NCBI RefSeq assembly: GCF_900086725.1 | Contig: NZ_LT574838.1 | Coordinates: forward strand, 1,698,571-1,762,570 | Origin: Bariatricus massiliensis | GTDB lineage: Bacteria > Bacillota > Clostridia > Lachnospirales > Lachnospiraceae | DNA: 64,000 nt | Direction of reading: 5' to 3' | In this document: positions 8,024-17,760 of the stretch, piece by piece | Layout: each line of letters opens with the position of its first letter | Numbering within the stretch: the first letter of the stretch is position 1 | Notes under the pieces: generated by a model | What the model was told of the DNA's origin: nothing | Seen by the model: only the letters and a program-made list of their open reading frames with translations | Databases searched by the model: none | Program-made: the position numbers and the translations under genes

Positions 8024-10006
8024 TTACAGTAATATATCATCCACCTTCGCATAATCGCCGATACGGTAGCTTTCAATCGCGTTTCCTTTCACCACATAGA
8101 GCTTATCTTTGATATAAACTCCTCTTGTTCCCATATAGGACATACCGTTTACTTCTTCTTCCATCTCCTGATGAAATCCGTTCGTACGGTCATAGCTGAA
8201 TATATAATACATCTCGCTGTTTCCATATGTGGAGAATCCTATCATATTCCGTTCTTTATCGATGAGCACTGCACGATAGTCACTGAATACATCCGAAGAG
8301 TAAGCTCCTTTTATCGTATATTTCTGAACCTCCTTGACGTCAGCGGGGTCGGAGATATCGAACATGGACAGCTTTACTCCGTTCGTCACACCAGACTCTT
8401 CCTCGGTATCCATTCCGATTCCCAGCAATAGTCCGTCATCGTAAAGGTGGAGATATTGAGAGAAGCCGGGAATCTTGAGCTCGCCTATGATTTGCGGATT
8501 CTTGGGATCCGAAAAATCTACGGAAAATAGCGGGTCTGTCTGGCGGTATGTCACAAAATAGCCAGTCTTGCCTAACAGGCGGGCAGAATATACACGTTCA
8601 TCCTTCGCAAGATCAGTAATCTTGCCCACGGTCTTCAAATCCTCGTCAAGAACATAGACAGCATTGGTTGTATTCGTAGTTGTATTTGTGGCCGCATTGA
8701 TTGTCGTGACGATACGAAGATATCCGTCATATTCATCAATACTGAAAGAGTCGTTGATATAACCCTTTACCTTCCCCTGCGCTTCGCCCTTGAGCATGCC
8801 GTCTGCATATGAGATTCGGCGTACCGCCGTTGTACCTCCTGACGTAAGGGACTGGAACCGCGCGTTCCTCCAGATGCTCTCATAAATATAAATGTTGCTG
8901 CCACTGACATAGCATTGTCCATTTTCAGCCAGCACCGCTTTTTGATCTACTATCTCATCCGGTTTATCTGCCTTTACGGAAGTCACCACAGTATATTGAT
9001 TTGCCGTATTCATAGGCGGCAGAAAAATATCGGTACCTGCAATTGATTTACCATTTACCATTGGAATATAGGAATCTATATCTTCTGATCTGCAGTCTCC
9101 CTCAACGGTAAAGCTACTGAATAGATACAGGTATCCGTCCACGAAGCGTGAGGTAAGATACCGGCCGCTCTGACTTAGCTTGGCGGTCAGTTTGGGATTC
9201 TCCCTGTCAGAGATATCGTAAGTCAGCAGTGTGGCGTCCTCTCCATAATAAAAATATACTTCATTCTCGTCCAGATTGGTCTTGGGAATATTACAAAGTA
9301 CGAATAACTGGTCGCCTGCAACATAGAATTCCGATATCTGCGCCCCTCTCTCCGGACTGATAGAGCCTATCTTTTTCATGTCATCCCCCGAAGGATCCAC
9401 AATCGCGATCTCTGCGGCGCTTTCTTTCAAGGCGTACAAATAATTGCCGTCAGTCTTGACAATATCCGCCTCCCCGACACCTTCCGTCCTTACGTTTGTA
9501 TCAGAGTAGGAGCCTTCTGAGCCCCCATAAGCCTGAGGCGCCGCCCCTGTGTCCGCCCTATCCGCAGACGAACTCTCCATCTTTGCTTCCTCCCTGCCAG
9601 CCGACGCATTTTCATTGACTGTATCACCCAAAAAGCCGCTGCCACCGGACGATCTAGAAATTGCCTCCTCATAACGCTCAAAATACTGGAATACTTCATC
9701 GTAATCCTTCGCACTTGCAATGGTGCTGCCTACCGATACCTCCTCGTCTGTTCCCCCTCTGCCGGAAGAACTGTTCCTCATCAAAAGTCCATCAGCCCCG
9801 CCCATCTGTTGGTATATGGCGGCGCCTCCGATTACCACGGCAAGACATGCCGCAGCCAGCCAGTAACTGTAGCTGCGCTTCCATACTTTTTGTTTCACTC
9901 CCTCAAGCTTCTCTTTCATCTTATCCGGCTCAAGGCTTTCTGGTATCTTCACATCAGAGGCCGCGGTATCCAAAGCTTCCAGAATCTTTTTTTCCTTATC
10001 CGTCAT
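8024..10006 (-). CDS. Membrane-anchored beta-propeller domain protein, probable anti-sigma partner
   Basis: 660 residues. Residues 1-45 are charged and cytoplasmic, followed by one membrane segment (YWLAAACLAVVIGGAAIY, about 48-65), a Ser/Gly-rich linker, and an extracellular region of about 480 residues with repeated blades (VRTEGVGEADIVKTDGNYLY, TYDISDRENPKLTAKL, FSVDFSDPKNPQIIGELKI, MFDISDPADVKEVQKY). This is the secreted beta-propeller family common in Clostridia. The gene begins 17 bp after the ECF sigma gene, and the short cytoplasmic N-terminus followed by a membrane helix fits an anti-sigma factor with an external sensor. No canonical zinc anti-sigma motif is visible, so the anti-sigma role is inference from context. 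Confidence 0.8.
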   Translation of the reverse strand: MTDKEKKILEALDTAASDVKIPESLEPDKMKEKLEGVKQKVWKRSYSYWLAAACLAVVIGGAAIYQQMGGADGLLMRNSSSGRGGTDEEVSVGSTIASAKDYDEVFQYFERYEEAISRSSGGSGFLGDTVNENASAGREEAKMESSSADRADTGAAPQAYGGSEGSYSDTNVRTEGVGEADIVKTDGNYLYALKESAAEIAIVDPSGDDMKKIGSISPERGAQISEFYVAGDQLFVLCNIPKTNLDENEVYFYYGEDATLLTYDISDRENPKLTAKLSQSGRYLTSRFVDGYLYLFSSFTVEGDCRSEDIDSYIPMVNGKSIAGTDIFLPPMNTANQYTVVTSVKADKPDEIVDQKAVLAENGQCYVSGSNIYIYESIWRNARFQSLTSGGTTAVRRISYADGMLKGEAQGKVKGYINDSFSIDEYDGYLRIVTTINAATNTTTNTTNAVYVLDEDLKTVGKITDLAKDERVYSARLLGKTGYFVTYRQTDPLFSVDFSDPKNPQIIGELKIPGFSQYLHLYDDGLLLGIGMDTEEESGVTNGVKLSMFDISDPADVKEVQKYTIKGAYSSDVFSDYRAVLIDKERNMIGFSTYGNSEMYYIFSYDRTNGFHQEMEEEVNGMSYMGTRGVYIKDKLYVVKGNAIESYRIGDYAKVDDILL

Positions 10007-10022
10007 CCTGATACCTCCTTTT

Positions 10023-10496
10023 TTACTCTTTTAATATCAAACTCATTTTTTCCAAGGCTCTGCTCCTTTTAGAGCGTACCGTATTGGCATTCAGATCGAG
10101 TATCGCCCCAATCTCTTTACTGTTATATCCGCCAAAAACAGAAAGGGATACTACCAGACGTTCCTCTTCGCTTAAAATAAAAAAGGCATTTTGTACGTCC
10201 TCCCTTAATCCGCTGTCGGCGTCGCCTCCCCCTGCAATATGTTCCGGTTTCAGCTCCGATTCCGTCCGCTCCTTTGCCTTTAGCTTTTTCCTGCACACAT
10301 TGGAAAGTATGGTGAATATCCAAGACTTAAATGCCTCATCCTTCTTCAGCTTATGTATATTCTCATATGCCGATATCACAGCCTCACTAACTGCGTCTTC
10401 TGCATCCTGAGGATGCTTCATCATACAAAGTGCGAACCGGTACAATTCTTTATAAACACTGCGGTACAGCTCCGTAAATGCTTTTGCATCTATCAC
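10023..10496 (-). CDS. ECF-type RNA polymerase sigma factor
   Basis: 157 residues. Region 2 spans about 5-70 (ELYRFALCMMKHPQDAEDAV, FKSWIFTILSNVCRKKLK) and region 4 about 100-155 (LSEEERLVVSLSVFGGYNSK, EIGAILDLNANTVRSKRSRA). The start is GTG at 10496 behind GGAGGGAATGCC. It is followed by the beta-propeller membrane protein in the same operon, the usual sigma/anti-sigma order. The stimulus is unknown. Confidence 0.92.
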   Translation of the reverse strand: MIDAKAFTELYRSVYKELYRFALCMMKHPQDAEDAVSEAVISAYENIHKLKKDEAFKSWIFTILSNVCRKKLKAKERTESELKPEHIAGGGDADSGLREDVQNAFFILSEEERLVVSLSVFGGYNSKEIGAILDLNANTVRSKRSRALEKMSLILKE

Positions 10497-10605
10497 GGCA
10501 TTCCCTCCTCCCTCATTCAGCTTTTTTGATATGGCGTCTGATATATATAAGAGTAAAAAAAAAGTCCTTCTGTTGCATAAACTTTAAATTATTTTCAAAA
10601 AACAT

Positions 10606-10635
10606 ATGGGGATGCACCACGCAATGCATCCCCAT
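10606..10635 (-). terminator. Terminator of the hydratase operon
   Basis: Perfect 11-bp stem ATGGGGATGCA (10606-10616) with TGCATCCCCAT (10625-10635). On the minus strand a TTTTTT run follows. Confidence 0.85.
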
Positions 10636-10643
10636 AACTTATC

Positions 10644-12935
10644 TTATCCTCTATAATAATTAATGAGGCACCCCTTCAAGATAATTTCACGCTCGGCGTC
10701 AGTAAGGTCGCCCAGCTTTAACTCTATTTCTTTTATGGAACCGGCCACTACATACGCCTTCACCACAGGACTCTTTTCTTCCACCGCCCTGCGTATATCA
10801 GGCACAAAGATATAGTCACCGTTCTTAAAAGAAAGTGTCGTGTGCGCTTCTTCCGTGATGAAAGGAAGCATGCCCCAGTTGATTAAATTAGAGCGGTAAC
10901 GCTTCGTCGCATACTCATTGGCAATATTTGCCCAGCCGCCCAATACCTTCTGGCAGGATGCCGCCTGTTCCCGGGCAGAGCCGTCGCCTGGTTTTACCGC
11001 AAAAATGGTGCTTCCTACACCAATATTTCCTTCTCCGGCCTGCGGACAAATCTGTTGAATCTTCTCCATCACAGGTTTCAGCTCTTCCAGAACGTTCAGC
11101 GGGCACTGCCCTGCCTCGATAGCCTTCTGGGCTTTCTGTACTTCCTTGGCCCTTGCCACATAAGCAGGGTCTTTTCTTGACAAAGTAAATTCGGCCAGCC
11201 CAAGCGGATTGGAGCGGTAAGAGGAAGTCTCGCCGGATGGAATCAGCTCATCTGTAGTTGTGACCGGATCATGAATCTCAGATACCACTTTTAATACCAG
11301 ATTCTGAGGCAGCGCGCTCATTTCCGGCCAGTCTTTGATATTGGGGCCAAACTTAATCTCCACATTCGGATCGGCAGCACCCTTGCTGTCGAACACGCGG
11401 TTCGCATAGATATTTTTATCAAAATGATACGTAGGATTCGTATATTCCACATCCATGTCCGTGGCCGCGGTCAAAAAGCCCTTATTCGCCGCTGTCGCCG
11501 CAATAGAGCGGGCGTCCATAAGCGCCACGGAAGAGATTTGTCCGTTCTGAAGCTTCGAGCCTTCGCGGTTCGGGAAGTTTCTGGTGGAATGCCGGATGGA
11601 AAATGCGTTGTTGGCTGGCGTATCTCCCGCGCCAAAGCAAGGGCCGCAGAACGCCGTCTTCACAATAGTACCAGCTTCCATGAGACTGGCCACCGCGCCG
11701 TTTTTCACCAGCTCCATATAGATTGGTGTACTTGCAGGGTACACGCTAAAAGTAAATTCATCAGAACCGATATATTTGCCTTTGATGATATCGGCTGCCG
11801 CACAGATATTTTCAAATCCGCCTCCTGCGCATCCCGCAATAATTCCCTGATCGACGTACAGCCTGCCATCCACTATCTTACTCTGCAGTGAATAATCTAC
11901 CGCACCGTCCAAGGACACAAGTGCCCTCTGTTCCACATCGTGGAGCACGTCTTTTAGATTGGCATTCACTTCCTCGATGGTATACACATTGCTCGGATGG
12001 AACGGCATGGCAATCATCGGCTTAATCTCACTTAAATTCACATAGACCATTCCGTCATAGTATGCCGCTGCCCCCGGATTCAATTCCTGATACTCTTCAC
12101 TTCTTCCATGAATATCATAAAATTCTTTAATCTTATCGTCAGTCTTCCAGATAGAAGAAAGACAGGTCGTCTCCGTCGTCATAACATCGATGCCGATACG
12201 GAAATCCGCACTCAGCTTATCTACACCCGGGCCGACGAATTCCATGACTTTGTTATTGACATAGCCATTCCCAAAGGTAGCGCCGATAATGGCAAGCGCC
12301 ACATCCTGCGGGCCTACTCCCTTTGCAGGTTCACCGTCCAGATAGATTCCCACCACGCCGGGCATCTTAATATCATAAGTCTTATTCAACAGCTGTTTGA
12401 CAAGCTCCGGGCCGCCCTCGCCCATGGCCATCGTACCAAGGGCGCCATAACGGGTATGGCTGTCCGAGCCGAGAATCATCTTTCCGCCGCCTGCAAGCAT
12501 CTCCCGCGCGAACTGGTGGATGACCGCCTGATGGGGCGGTACATAGACGCCGCCGTACTTTTTAGCGCAGGTCAGTCCAAACATGTGATCATCTTCATTG
12601 ATTGTTCCACCTACCGCACAGAGACTGTTATGGCAGTTAGTCAGAACGTAAGGAATCGGGAACTTTTCAAGCCCCGACGCTCTGGCTGTCTGGATAATAC
12701 CCACAAATGTAATATCATGAGAGGTCAGCTTATCGAACTTAATCTGAAGCCGCTCCATATTGCCGGATGTATTATGAGATTTCAAAATGCCGTAAGCCAT
12801 CGTCTGTTCGGCCGCTTCTTTCTTCGTCACGTCCAGACCAGTTTTACTCTTTACCGCCGCACACGCGTCCTGCGCGTCAGCGATGATTTCTATGCCATTC
12901 ACAAGAAAGGCTCCGCCGTCATACAATTTCACCAT
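10644..12935 (-). CDS. Aconitase-family hydratase, YbhJ-like
   Basis: 763 residues, similar in length and layout to E. coli YbhJ, a putative hydratase of the aconitase superfamily. Aconitase-type signatures include TNCHNSLCAVGG, LGSDSHTRYGALG, FCGPCFGAGDTPANN and FSIRHSTRNFPNREGSKL, plus the later swivelling domain (NLINWGMLPFI). The CxxC and upstream Cys probably bind a 4Fe-4S cluster. The substrate is not established; it is not the citric-cycle aconitase by sequence. It lies 39 bp behind a CdaR-type sugar-diacid regulator, which hints at a hydroxy-diacid substrate (inference). ATG follows AAAAGGAG. Confidence 0.88.
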   Translation of the reverse strand: MVKLYDGGAFLVNGIEIIADAQDACAAVKSKTGLDVTKKEAAEQTMAYGILKSHNTSGNMERLQIKFDKLTSHDITFVGIIQTARASGLEKFPIPYVLTNCHNSLCAVGGTINEDDHMFGLTCAKKYGGVYVPPHQAVIHQFAREMLAGGGKMILGSDSHTRYGALGTMAMGEGGPELVKQLLNKTYDIKMPGVVGIYLDGEPAKGVGPQDVALAIIGATFGNGYVNNKVMEFVGPGVDKLSADFRIGIDVMTTETTCLSSIWKTDDKIKEFYDIHGRSEEYQELNPGAAAYYDGMVYVNLSEIKPMIAMPFHPSNVYTIEEVNANLKDVLHDVEQRALVSLDGAVDYSLQSKIVDGRLYVDQGIIAGCAGGGFENICAAADIIKGKYIGSDEFTFSVYPASTPIYMELVKNGAVASLMEAGTIVKTAFCGPCFGAGDTPANNAFSIRHSTRNFPNREGSKLQNGQISSVALMDARSIAATAANKGFLTAATDMDVEYTNPTYHFDKNIYANRVFDSKGAADPNVEIKFGPNIKDWPEMSALPQNLVLKVVSEIHDPVTTTDELIPSGETSSYRSNPLGLAEFTLSRKDPAYVARAKEVQKAQKAIEAGQCPLNVLEELKPVMEKIQQICPQAGEGNIGVGSTIFAVKPGDGSAREQAASCQKVLGGWANIANEYATKRYRSNLINWGMLPFITEEAHTTLSFKNGDYIFVPDIRRAVEEKSPVVKAYVVAGSIKEIELKLGDLTDAEREIILKGCLINYYRG

Positions 12936-12974
12936 CGTTCTACTACTCCTTTTCTGTCAAATTAATTAGTTGCG

Positions 12975-14081
12975 TTATTCCTCAGAACGGACAAACTTCA
13001 TATGGTCCGCCACCATCAATGCGATTTTAAATGTAAGCGCGTCTTCAAATACCCGGACATCCAGCCCTGTCTGCTTCTGTATCTTCTCCAGACGGTACAC
13101 TAATGTATTACGGTGGACAAAAAGCTTTCTGGCTGTCTCCGAGATATTCAGATTATTTTCAAAAAACTTGTCTACCGTGGCAAGCGTCTCCTCGTCAAAC
13201 TGGCTCACCGCTTTACCAGAAAAGACTTCTTCCAAGAACATCTCACACAGCGTTATTGGAAGCTGATGTATCAATCTCCCGATACCTAGCTCTTTATAGG
13301 CAAGTATGTTCTTTTCCGCATAAAAGATACGCCCCACATCCAGCGCCATCCCCGCCTCCTTGTAGGACTGGGAGACATCTTTGAGCTCGTTGATAATAGT
13401 ACCGTAAGATACGCGGACATTCACCATAGCCTCTGTATTTATGACATCCACCAGCATCTCGGCAATATGCACCGCCTCACGGTAGTCTTCGGTCTCCTCC
13501 AGCGCCTTGATCAATATGACGTGCCCTTCATCCACCGCCGTGACAAAATCCCCTGTGCCCGTGGCATAGATTCCCTTTACCATATCTAAAACAATCGTAT
13601 CCTCAGGACTCTTCGGCTCCAGCAAAAAGACGATGCGCCGCTTCTCTACCTGAATCCCCAGCTTCTTTGCCTGATTATAGATATCGACTAGAAGCAGGTT
13701 GTCCAGAATAAGATTCTGCATGAACCGATTCTTATCCATGCGCTCACGGCATACACGAAGCAGGCTTTCCAACTGGCTTACCCCCAGCCTTCCGCAGATG
13801 CCAAGATCGGCGGCTGTCTGTCCCCGCTCAAGAGTCAGCACATAGACCGGCTCCAGCTCCTCACAGATAAGAAACATCGCATATTCTGCTTCCACCTTCT
13901 CGGAAAGATTCCCTTCCTCACGGACACTCCGGATAAAACGCCCCGTCTCCTCTAACGCCTCACGTCCCTGCACACCGGCAGACGCGACGCAGCTTCCCGC
14001 CATACTCCATATGGCGCAGACGCACCCGGTGATTTCCCCTATCTCATGTATCGTTCTCTGTAATATCTGATTGGATAACAA
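12975..14081 (-). CDS. CdaR-type (sugar diacid) / PucR-family transcriptional regulator
   Basis: 368 residues. The N-terminus (LSNQILQRTIHEIGEITGCV) is a diacid-recognition domain, the middle a GGDEF-like/PucR linker region, and the C-terminus the PucR helix-turn-helix (FFENNLNISETARKLFVHRN, TLVYRLEKIQKQTGLD). CdaR proteins respond to glucarate/galactarate-like diacids. It lies directly upstream of the YbhJ-like hydratase on the same strand and probably controls it. The start is TTG (14079-14081) behind an AGGTG site; no nearby ATG fits better. Confidence 0.85.
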   Translation of the reverse strand: MLSNQILQRTIHEIGEITGCVCAIWSMAGSCVASAGVQGREALEETGRFIRSVREEGNLSEKVEAEYAMFLICEELEPVYVLTLERGQTAADLGICGRLGVSQLESLLRVCRERMDKNRFMQNLILDNLLLVDIYNQAKKLGIQVEKRRIVFLLEPKSPEDTIVLDMVKGIYATGTGDFVTAVDEGHVILIKALEETEDYREAVHIAEMLVDVINTEAMVNVRVSYGTIINELKDVSQSYKEAGMALDVGRIFYAEKNILAYKELGIGRLIHQLPITLCEMFLEEVFSGKAVSQFDEETLATVDKFFENNLNISETARKLFVHRNTLVYRLEKIQKQTGLDVRVFEDALTFKIALMVADHMKFVRSEE

Positions 14082-14125
14082 ATTATCACCTACTCCCTCT
14101 AAGTCTTGTGCAATGTAAGGAAAAA

Positions 14126-14150
14126 GGGGCTGGTTTCATCAAACAGCCCC
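14126..14150 (-). terminator. Terminator of pgi
   Basis: GGGGCTG (14126-14132) and CAGCCCC (14144-14150), extended by TTT/AAA across a bulge. TTTTTCC follows on the minus strand. Confidence 0.8.
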
Positions 14151-14160
14151 ATACCCCGCC

Positions 14161-15507
14161 TTATAATCTCTTTAACAGCTCTTCCCGCTCCTTCTCAAAT
14201 CCAGGTTTGCCGAGAAGGGCGAACATATTCTTCTTGTAACTCTCTACACCGGGCTGGTTGAACGGATTCACCCCAAGCAGATAACCGCTCACACCACATG
14301 CGAATTCAAAGAAATAGAATAATTGTCCAAGACTATATTCATCCTGAGCAGGAATGGTCACTTTCAAGTTCGGTACATCCCCGTCCGTATGAGCCAGAAT
14401 CGTCCCGTTCATCGCACTCTTATTAACAAAATCCACAGTCTGTCCGGCCAGATAGTTAAGCCCGTCCAAATCCACCGTTTCTTCATTGATTACAATCTCT
14501 GCACTTGACTGTGCAATCTCCATAACTGTCTCAAACAGGATACGGTTCCCGTCCTGAATAAACTGCCCCATAGAATGCAGATCCGTTGTCAAATCCACGG
14601 CAGCCGGGAAAATGCCTTTTCCGTCCTTGCCTTCACTCTCTCCATAGAGCTGCTTCCACCATTCATTTACAAAATGGAGGCAAGGCTCATAGTTGGCAAG
14701 CACCTCCACAGTCTTACCCTTGCGCAGTAAAATGTTGCGCACCGCCGCATACTGAAGCGCCGCGTTCTCCTCGAAGGGCTGCTCTAAAGCGTCCTTTCTG
14801 GCATCCTGCGCGCCCTCCATCAGCTTCACGATATCCGCGCCGCTGGCAGCAATCGGAAGAAGGCCGACCGCGGTCAGTACAGAGAAACGCCCGCCCACGT
14901 CGTCCGGTACTACAAATGACTCATAGCCTTCTTCTGTGGCGAGATTCTTAAGCGCACCTCTGGCCTTGTCAGTGGTGGCATAAATTCTCTTCGCAGCCTC
15001 CTCTTTGCCATACTTTTTCTCTAGCATATCTTTAAAAATACGGAAGGCAATAGCCGGCTCAGTGGTCGTCCCAGATTTGGAGATGATGTTTACAGAGAAA
15101 TCTCTGTCCCCGATCACCTCAATCAAATCACGCAGATATGTACTGCTGATACTGTTCCCGGCAAAATAAATCTCCGGAGTCTTTCTCACTTCCTGGGAAA
15201 CCATGTTATAGAAGCCATGGCGCAAGAACTCAATGGCCGCTCTGGCCCCCAGATAAGAGCCTCCGATGCCGATTACGATCAAAACCTCCGAGTCACTTTT
15301 AATCTTCTCGGCCGCTTTCTGAATCCGTGCGAACTCTTCTTTATCATAATCTACAGGCAGGTCAATCCATCCAAGAAAATCATTGCCTGCCCCACTTTTT
15401 GAAACAAGCGTCTCCTTCGCGTCCGCCGCCAGTTTGCTCATGTACTCTACTTCATGTTCTCTTATGAATGTTCCTGCTTTAGAATAATCAAACGTTACTT
15501 TTGCCAT
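14161..15507 (-). CDS. pgi: Glucose-6-phosphate isomerase
   Basis: 448 residues, the normal length for Firmicute Pgi. It shows the phosphosugar-binding IGIGGSYLGARA (about 80), NIISKSGTTTEPA (about 140), DDVGGRFSVLTAVGLLP and the C-terminal GVESYKKNMFALLG. It interconverts glucose-6-phosphate and fructose-6-phosphate in cytoplasmic glycolysis. The ATG follows GGGAGGAAGG. Transcribed alone from a promoter at 15578-15606 and closed by its own terminator. Confidence 0.97.
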   Translation of the reverse strand: MAKVTFDYSKAGTFIREHEVEYMSKLAADAKETLVSKSGAGNDFLGWIDLPVDYDKEEFARIQKAAEKIKSDSEVLIVIGIGGSYLGARAAIEFLRHGFYNMVSQEVRKTPEIYFAGNSISSTYLRDLIEVIGDRDFSVNIISKSGTTTEPAIAFRIFKDMLEKKYGKEEAAKRIYATTDKARGALKNLATEEGYESFVVPDDVGGRFSVLTAVGLLPIAASGADIVKLMEGAQDARKDALEQPFEENAALQYAAVRNILLRKGKTVEVLANYEPCLHFVNEWWKQLYGESEGKDGKGIFPAAVDLTTDLHSMGQFIQDGNRILFETVMEIAQSSAEIVINEETVDLDGLNYLAGQTVDFVNKSAMNGTILAHTDGDVPNLKVTIPAQDEYSLGQLFYFFEFACGVSGYLLGVNPFNQPGVESYKKNMFALLGKPGFEKEREELLKRL

Positions 15508-15577
15508 TACTATCCTTCCTCCCTGAATTCAGTTTTAAAAACACTTAAGCATTGTATAACTTTTTGACCCTGACATC

Positions 15578-15606
15578 ATTTTATCAAACTGACTGTACTT
15601 TAGCAA
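15578..15606 (-). promoter_or_regulatory. Probable sigma-A promoter of pgi
   Basis: Minus-strand TTGCTA (15601-15606) and TAAAAT (15578-15583) are 17 bp apart, about 70 bp upstream of the pgi start. Confidence 0.5.
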
Positions 15607-15621
15607 GTTAAAATGAACTGT

Positions 15622-17250
15622 TTACACCATCTCATAATACTGCTCAGCCACATTCAGCGCATGATCGCCAATACGCTCAAAATCTGTGAGCATTTCAGAG
15701 TAGAGGATACTCGCATCCGCTTTACAGGTTCCCTTTATCATTCTCTTCATCTGCTGTCTTTGGTATTTCTCACGCATATCGTCTATCTTCTGCTCACGCT
15801 TCGCCGTCCTCTCCAGCACGTTCTTCGCGTCCGGCCAGCCTTGGATTGTAATTGCATCTAAAATCTCCAGACAAACTGACTTCATATCCGAGATTTCCTG
15901 CCTTGCCTCTTCGGAAAAATCAGCCTGTCTCACAACAATATCCTCCGCATATCCAAGAATATTCATAGCATGGTCGCTCACCCGCTCCAGATTGCTCAAT
16001 ATCTTATAAAAACCGGTCAGCTTCACGGAATCCTGCACCGCCATCTCCGAAGGCATCACAGATACAATATATCTGGAAATCTCAGCGTTCAGATAGTCCA
16101 CATATTCCTCCTTCTCAAGCAACGCTTTCTTCTCTGACAAATCGCTCTTAATTACAGCGTCAAAGCTGCCTGCCACTGTGTGCAGCACCATTGCCCGCAT
16201 GCGCTCTACTTCCTGCTCGATCTGAGTCAGGACAAGTGCGCCATGCCCCACTATATAGCTGCTCTCAAAAGGACGGATGAATTTAAGCTCCATCTTCTCT
16301 TCTTTGGGTTCTTTCCCATCGGGAAGAATCTTCTGGGCCGCTTTTGCCATGAAATTGCCAAAGGGCAGCAAAAGCAGTGTAGTCACAATATTAAAGACGG
16401 TGTGCACATTGGCAATCTGCGCTACCGGATTGTGCGGAGTCAAGCCTTCCATAAATTGGGCAAAGGGTGTGAGCACACAAATGAAAGTAAAAATCACGGT
16501 GCCGATAATATTGAACATCAAGTGGATCAACGTGGTTCTTTTGGCATTTACTTTCGTCCCTATGGACGCAAGGACCGCCGTGATACACGTACCAATATTC
16601 TGGCCGAACAAAATGAATACCGCACTGGAAAGGGGAATCATCCCCGTGGCCGCCAGAGCCTGCAGAATACCAACCGATGCGGAGGAGGACTGGATTACCG
16701 CCGTAAATACCGCGCCGATCAAGATACCCACCACCGGATTGCGGAAGGTCGTCATAAAATGAATGAAACTTTCCGAGTTCTGCAGCGGAGCCATCGCGCT
16801 GCTCATCATGTCCATCCCGATAAAAAGAACGCCGAGCCCGGCAAATATCTCGCTGATATGCCGCACCTTCTCGCTCTTTATAAACATAATTGCCGCCACA
16901 CCTAAAAAAGCAATTAATGGGGCGACTGCACCGATATCCAGCGCAATCAGCTGCCCTGTTATGGTCGTACCTATATTGGCGCCCATAATCACCCAAACTG
17001 CCTGATTCAATGTCATCAATCCGGAATTCACAAATCCCACCACCATGACCGTAGTGGCGGAGGAGGACTGAATCACCGCCGTGATAGCCGCCCCCACCAG
17101 AACGCCTTTGAAGCGGTTGGATGTAAGCCGCTCCAGAATCTGCTTCATCTTGTTACCGGCAGCAGTCTCCAGACCACTGCTCATCATCTGCATTCCATAC
17201 AAAAATAAGGCAAGGCCTCCGGGCAATGCCAGCAAATCTTTTATCTCCAT
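15622..17250 (-). CDS. Na+/phosphate cotransporter family protein with PhoU-like tail
   Basis: 542 residues. Residues 1-310 are two inverted membrane repeats, each with the diagnostic QSSSAT/QSSSAS motif (AVIQSSSATTVMVVGF near 60, AVIQSSSASVGIL near 185). Residues 340-540 form a cytoplasmic PhoU-like helical domain (SNLERVSDHAMNILGYAED, DFERIGDHALNVAEQ). It imports phosphate with sodium, in the NptA/YjbB family. The ATG follows GAGAGGAA. A small membrane protein lies 21 bp upstream in the same direction. Confidence 0.93.
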   Translation of the reverse strand: MEIKDLLALPGGLALFLYGMQMMSSGLETAAGNKMKQILERLTSNRFKGVLVGAAITAVIQSSSATTVMVVGFVNSGLMTLNQAVWVIMGANIGTTITGQLIALDIGAVAPLIAFLGVAAIMFIKSEKVRHISEIFAGLGVLFIGMDMMSSAMAPLQNSESFIHFMTTFRNPVVGILIGAVFTAVIQSSSASVGILQALAATGMIPLSSAVFILFGQNIGTCITAVLASIGTKVNAKRTTLIHLMFNIIGTVIFTFICVLTPFAQFMEGLTPHNPVAQIANVHTVFNIVTTLLLLPFGNFMAKAAQKILPDGKEPKEEKMELKFIRPFESSYIVGHGALVLTQIEQEVERMRAMVLHTVAGSFDAVIKSDLSEKKALLEKEEYVDYLNAEISRYIVSVMPSEMAVQDSVKLTGFYKILSNLERVSDHAMNILGYAEDIVVRQADFSEEARQEISDMKSVCLEILDAITIQGWPDAKNVLERTAKREQKIDDMREKYQRQQMKRMIKGTCKADASILYSEMLTDFERIGDHALNVAEQYYEMV

Positions 17251-17271
17251 GTATATTCCTCTCCATCTGTG

Positions 17272-17643
17272 TTATTTACAAAGTTTATATAGCTGGGCAG
17301 ACTGAGGCCTCTTCTTGCCATCCTCCCTGTAAATAATGTGGAGTGTATATATCGTAAACGAAATCAGCCAGATACCGGCTATCAGACCGCGCAGAAAATA
17401 ATCTGCACGACACTGAAAAAGAAAAAGTAGAGGTAGATAGGCAGCCGGTATTGATACAACCTTTATCAAAACCCTGCCTGCCGTCTTCACTTGAACTGGA
17501 CGAAATACCAGATCAACAGATTGTACACTGATATCTGTACTGTGAATACTTGCTGAGTCTAAGGTGGTATCCGTTTGTAGTAAAAAAAACACCCCTATGA
17601 AAAGGGAAAGTAAAAGCAATGCTTGTCTAATCATCCGGCTCAT
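17272..17643 (-). CDS. Hypothetical membrane protein
   Basis: 123 residues that I do not recognise. An N-terminal hydrophobic helix (ALLLLSLFIGVFFLLQ) looks like a signal anchor. About 40 external residues follow, then two further hydrophobic segments (KVVSIPAAYLPLLFLFQ, GLIAGIWLISFTIYTLHI) and a basic tail. ATG at 17643 follows GAGGAGAGC. It ends 21 bp before the Na/Pi cotransporter start and is probably co-transcribed. Confidence 0.65.
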   Translation of the reverse strand: MSRMIRQALLLLSLFIGVFFLLQTDTTLDSASIHSTDISVQSVDLVFRPVQVKTAGRVLIKVVSIPAAYLPLLFLFQCRADYFLRGLIAGIWLISFTIYTLHIIYREDGKKRPQSAQLYKLCK

Positions 17644-17730
17644 AAGGCTGCTCTCCTCTCAAAAATACTAATGATATTCTAGCATATGAAAATGAGAATT
17701 CCAATAATATAAAAATATTTCAAAAGAAAA

Positions 17731-17752
17731 TGCCGGAACTTTCGTTCCGGCA
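17731..17752 (-). terminator. Terminator of the NlpC/P60 gene
   Basis: TGCCGGAA (17731-17738) and TTCCGGCA (17745-17752), followed on the minus strand by TTTTCTTTT. Confidence 0.8.
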
Positions 17753-17760
17753 CCGTATCG

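Noticed and set aside
12108..12965. Plus-strand 285-codon open frame
   Set aside because: It lies wholly antisense to the strongly supported YbhJ-like hydratase gene and has no recognisable domain.
16180..16996. Open frames opposite the Na/Pi cotransporter
   Set aside because: Shadow frames of a conserved membrane protein; composition and motifs support only the minus-strand gene.
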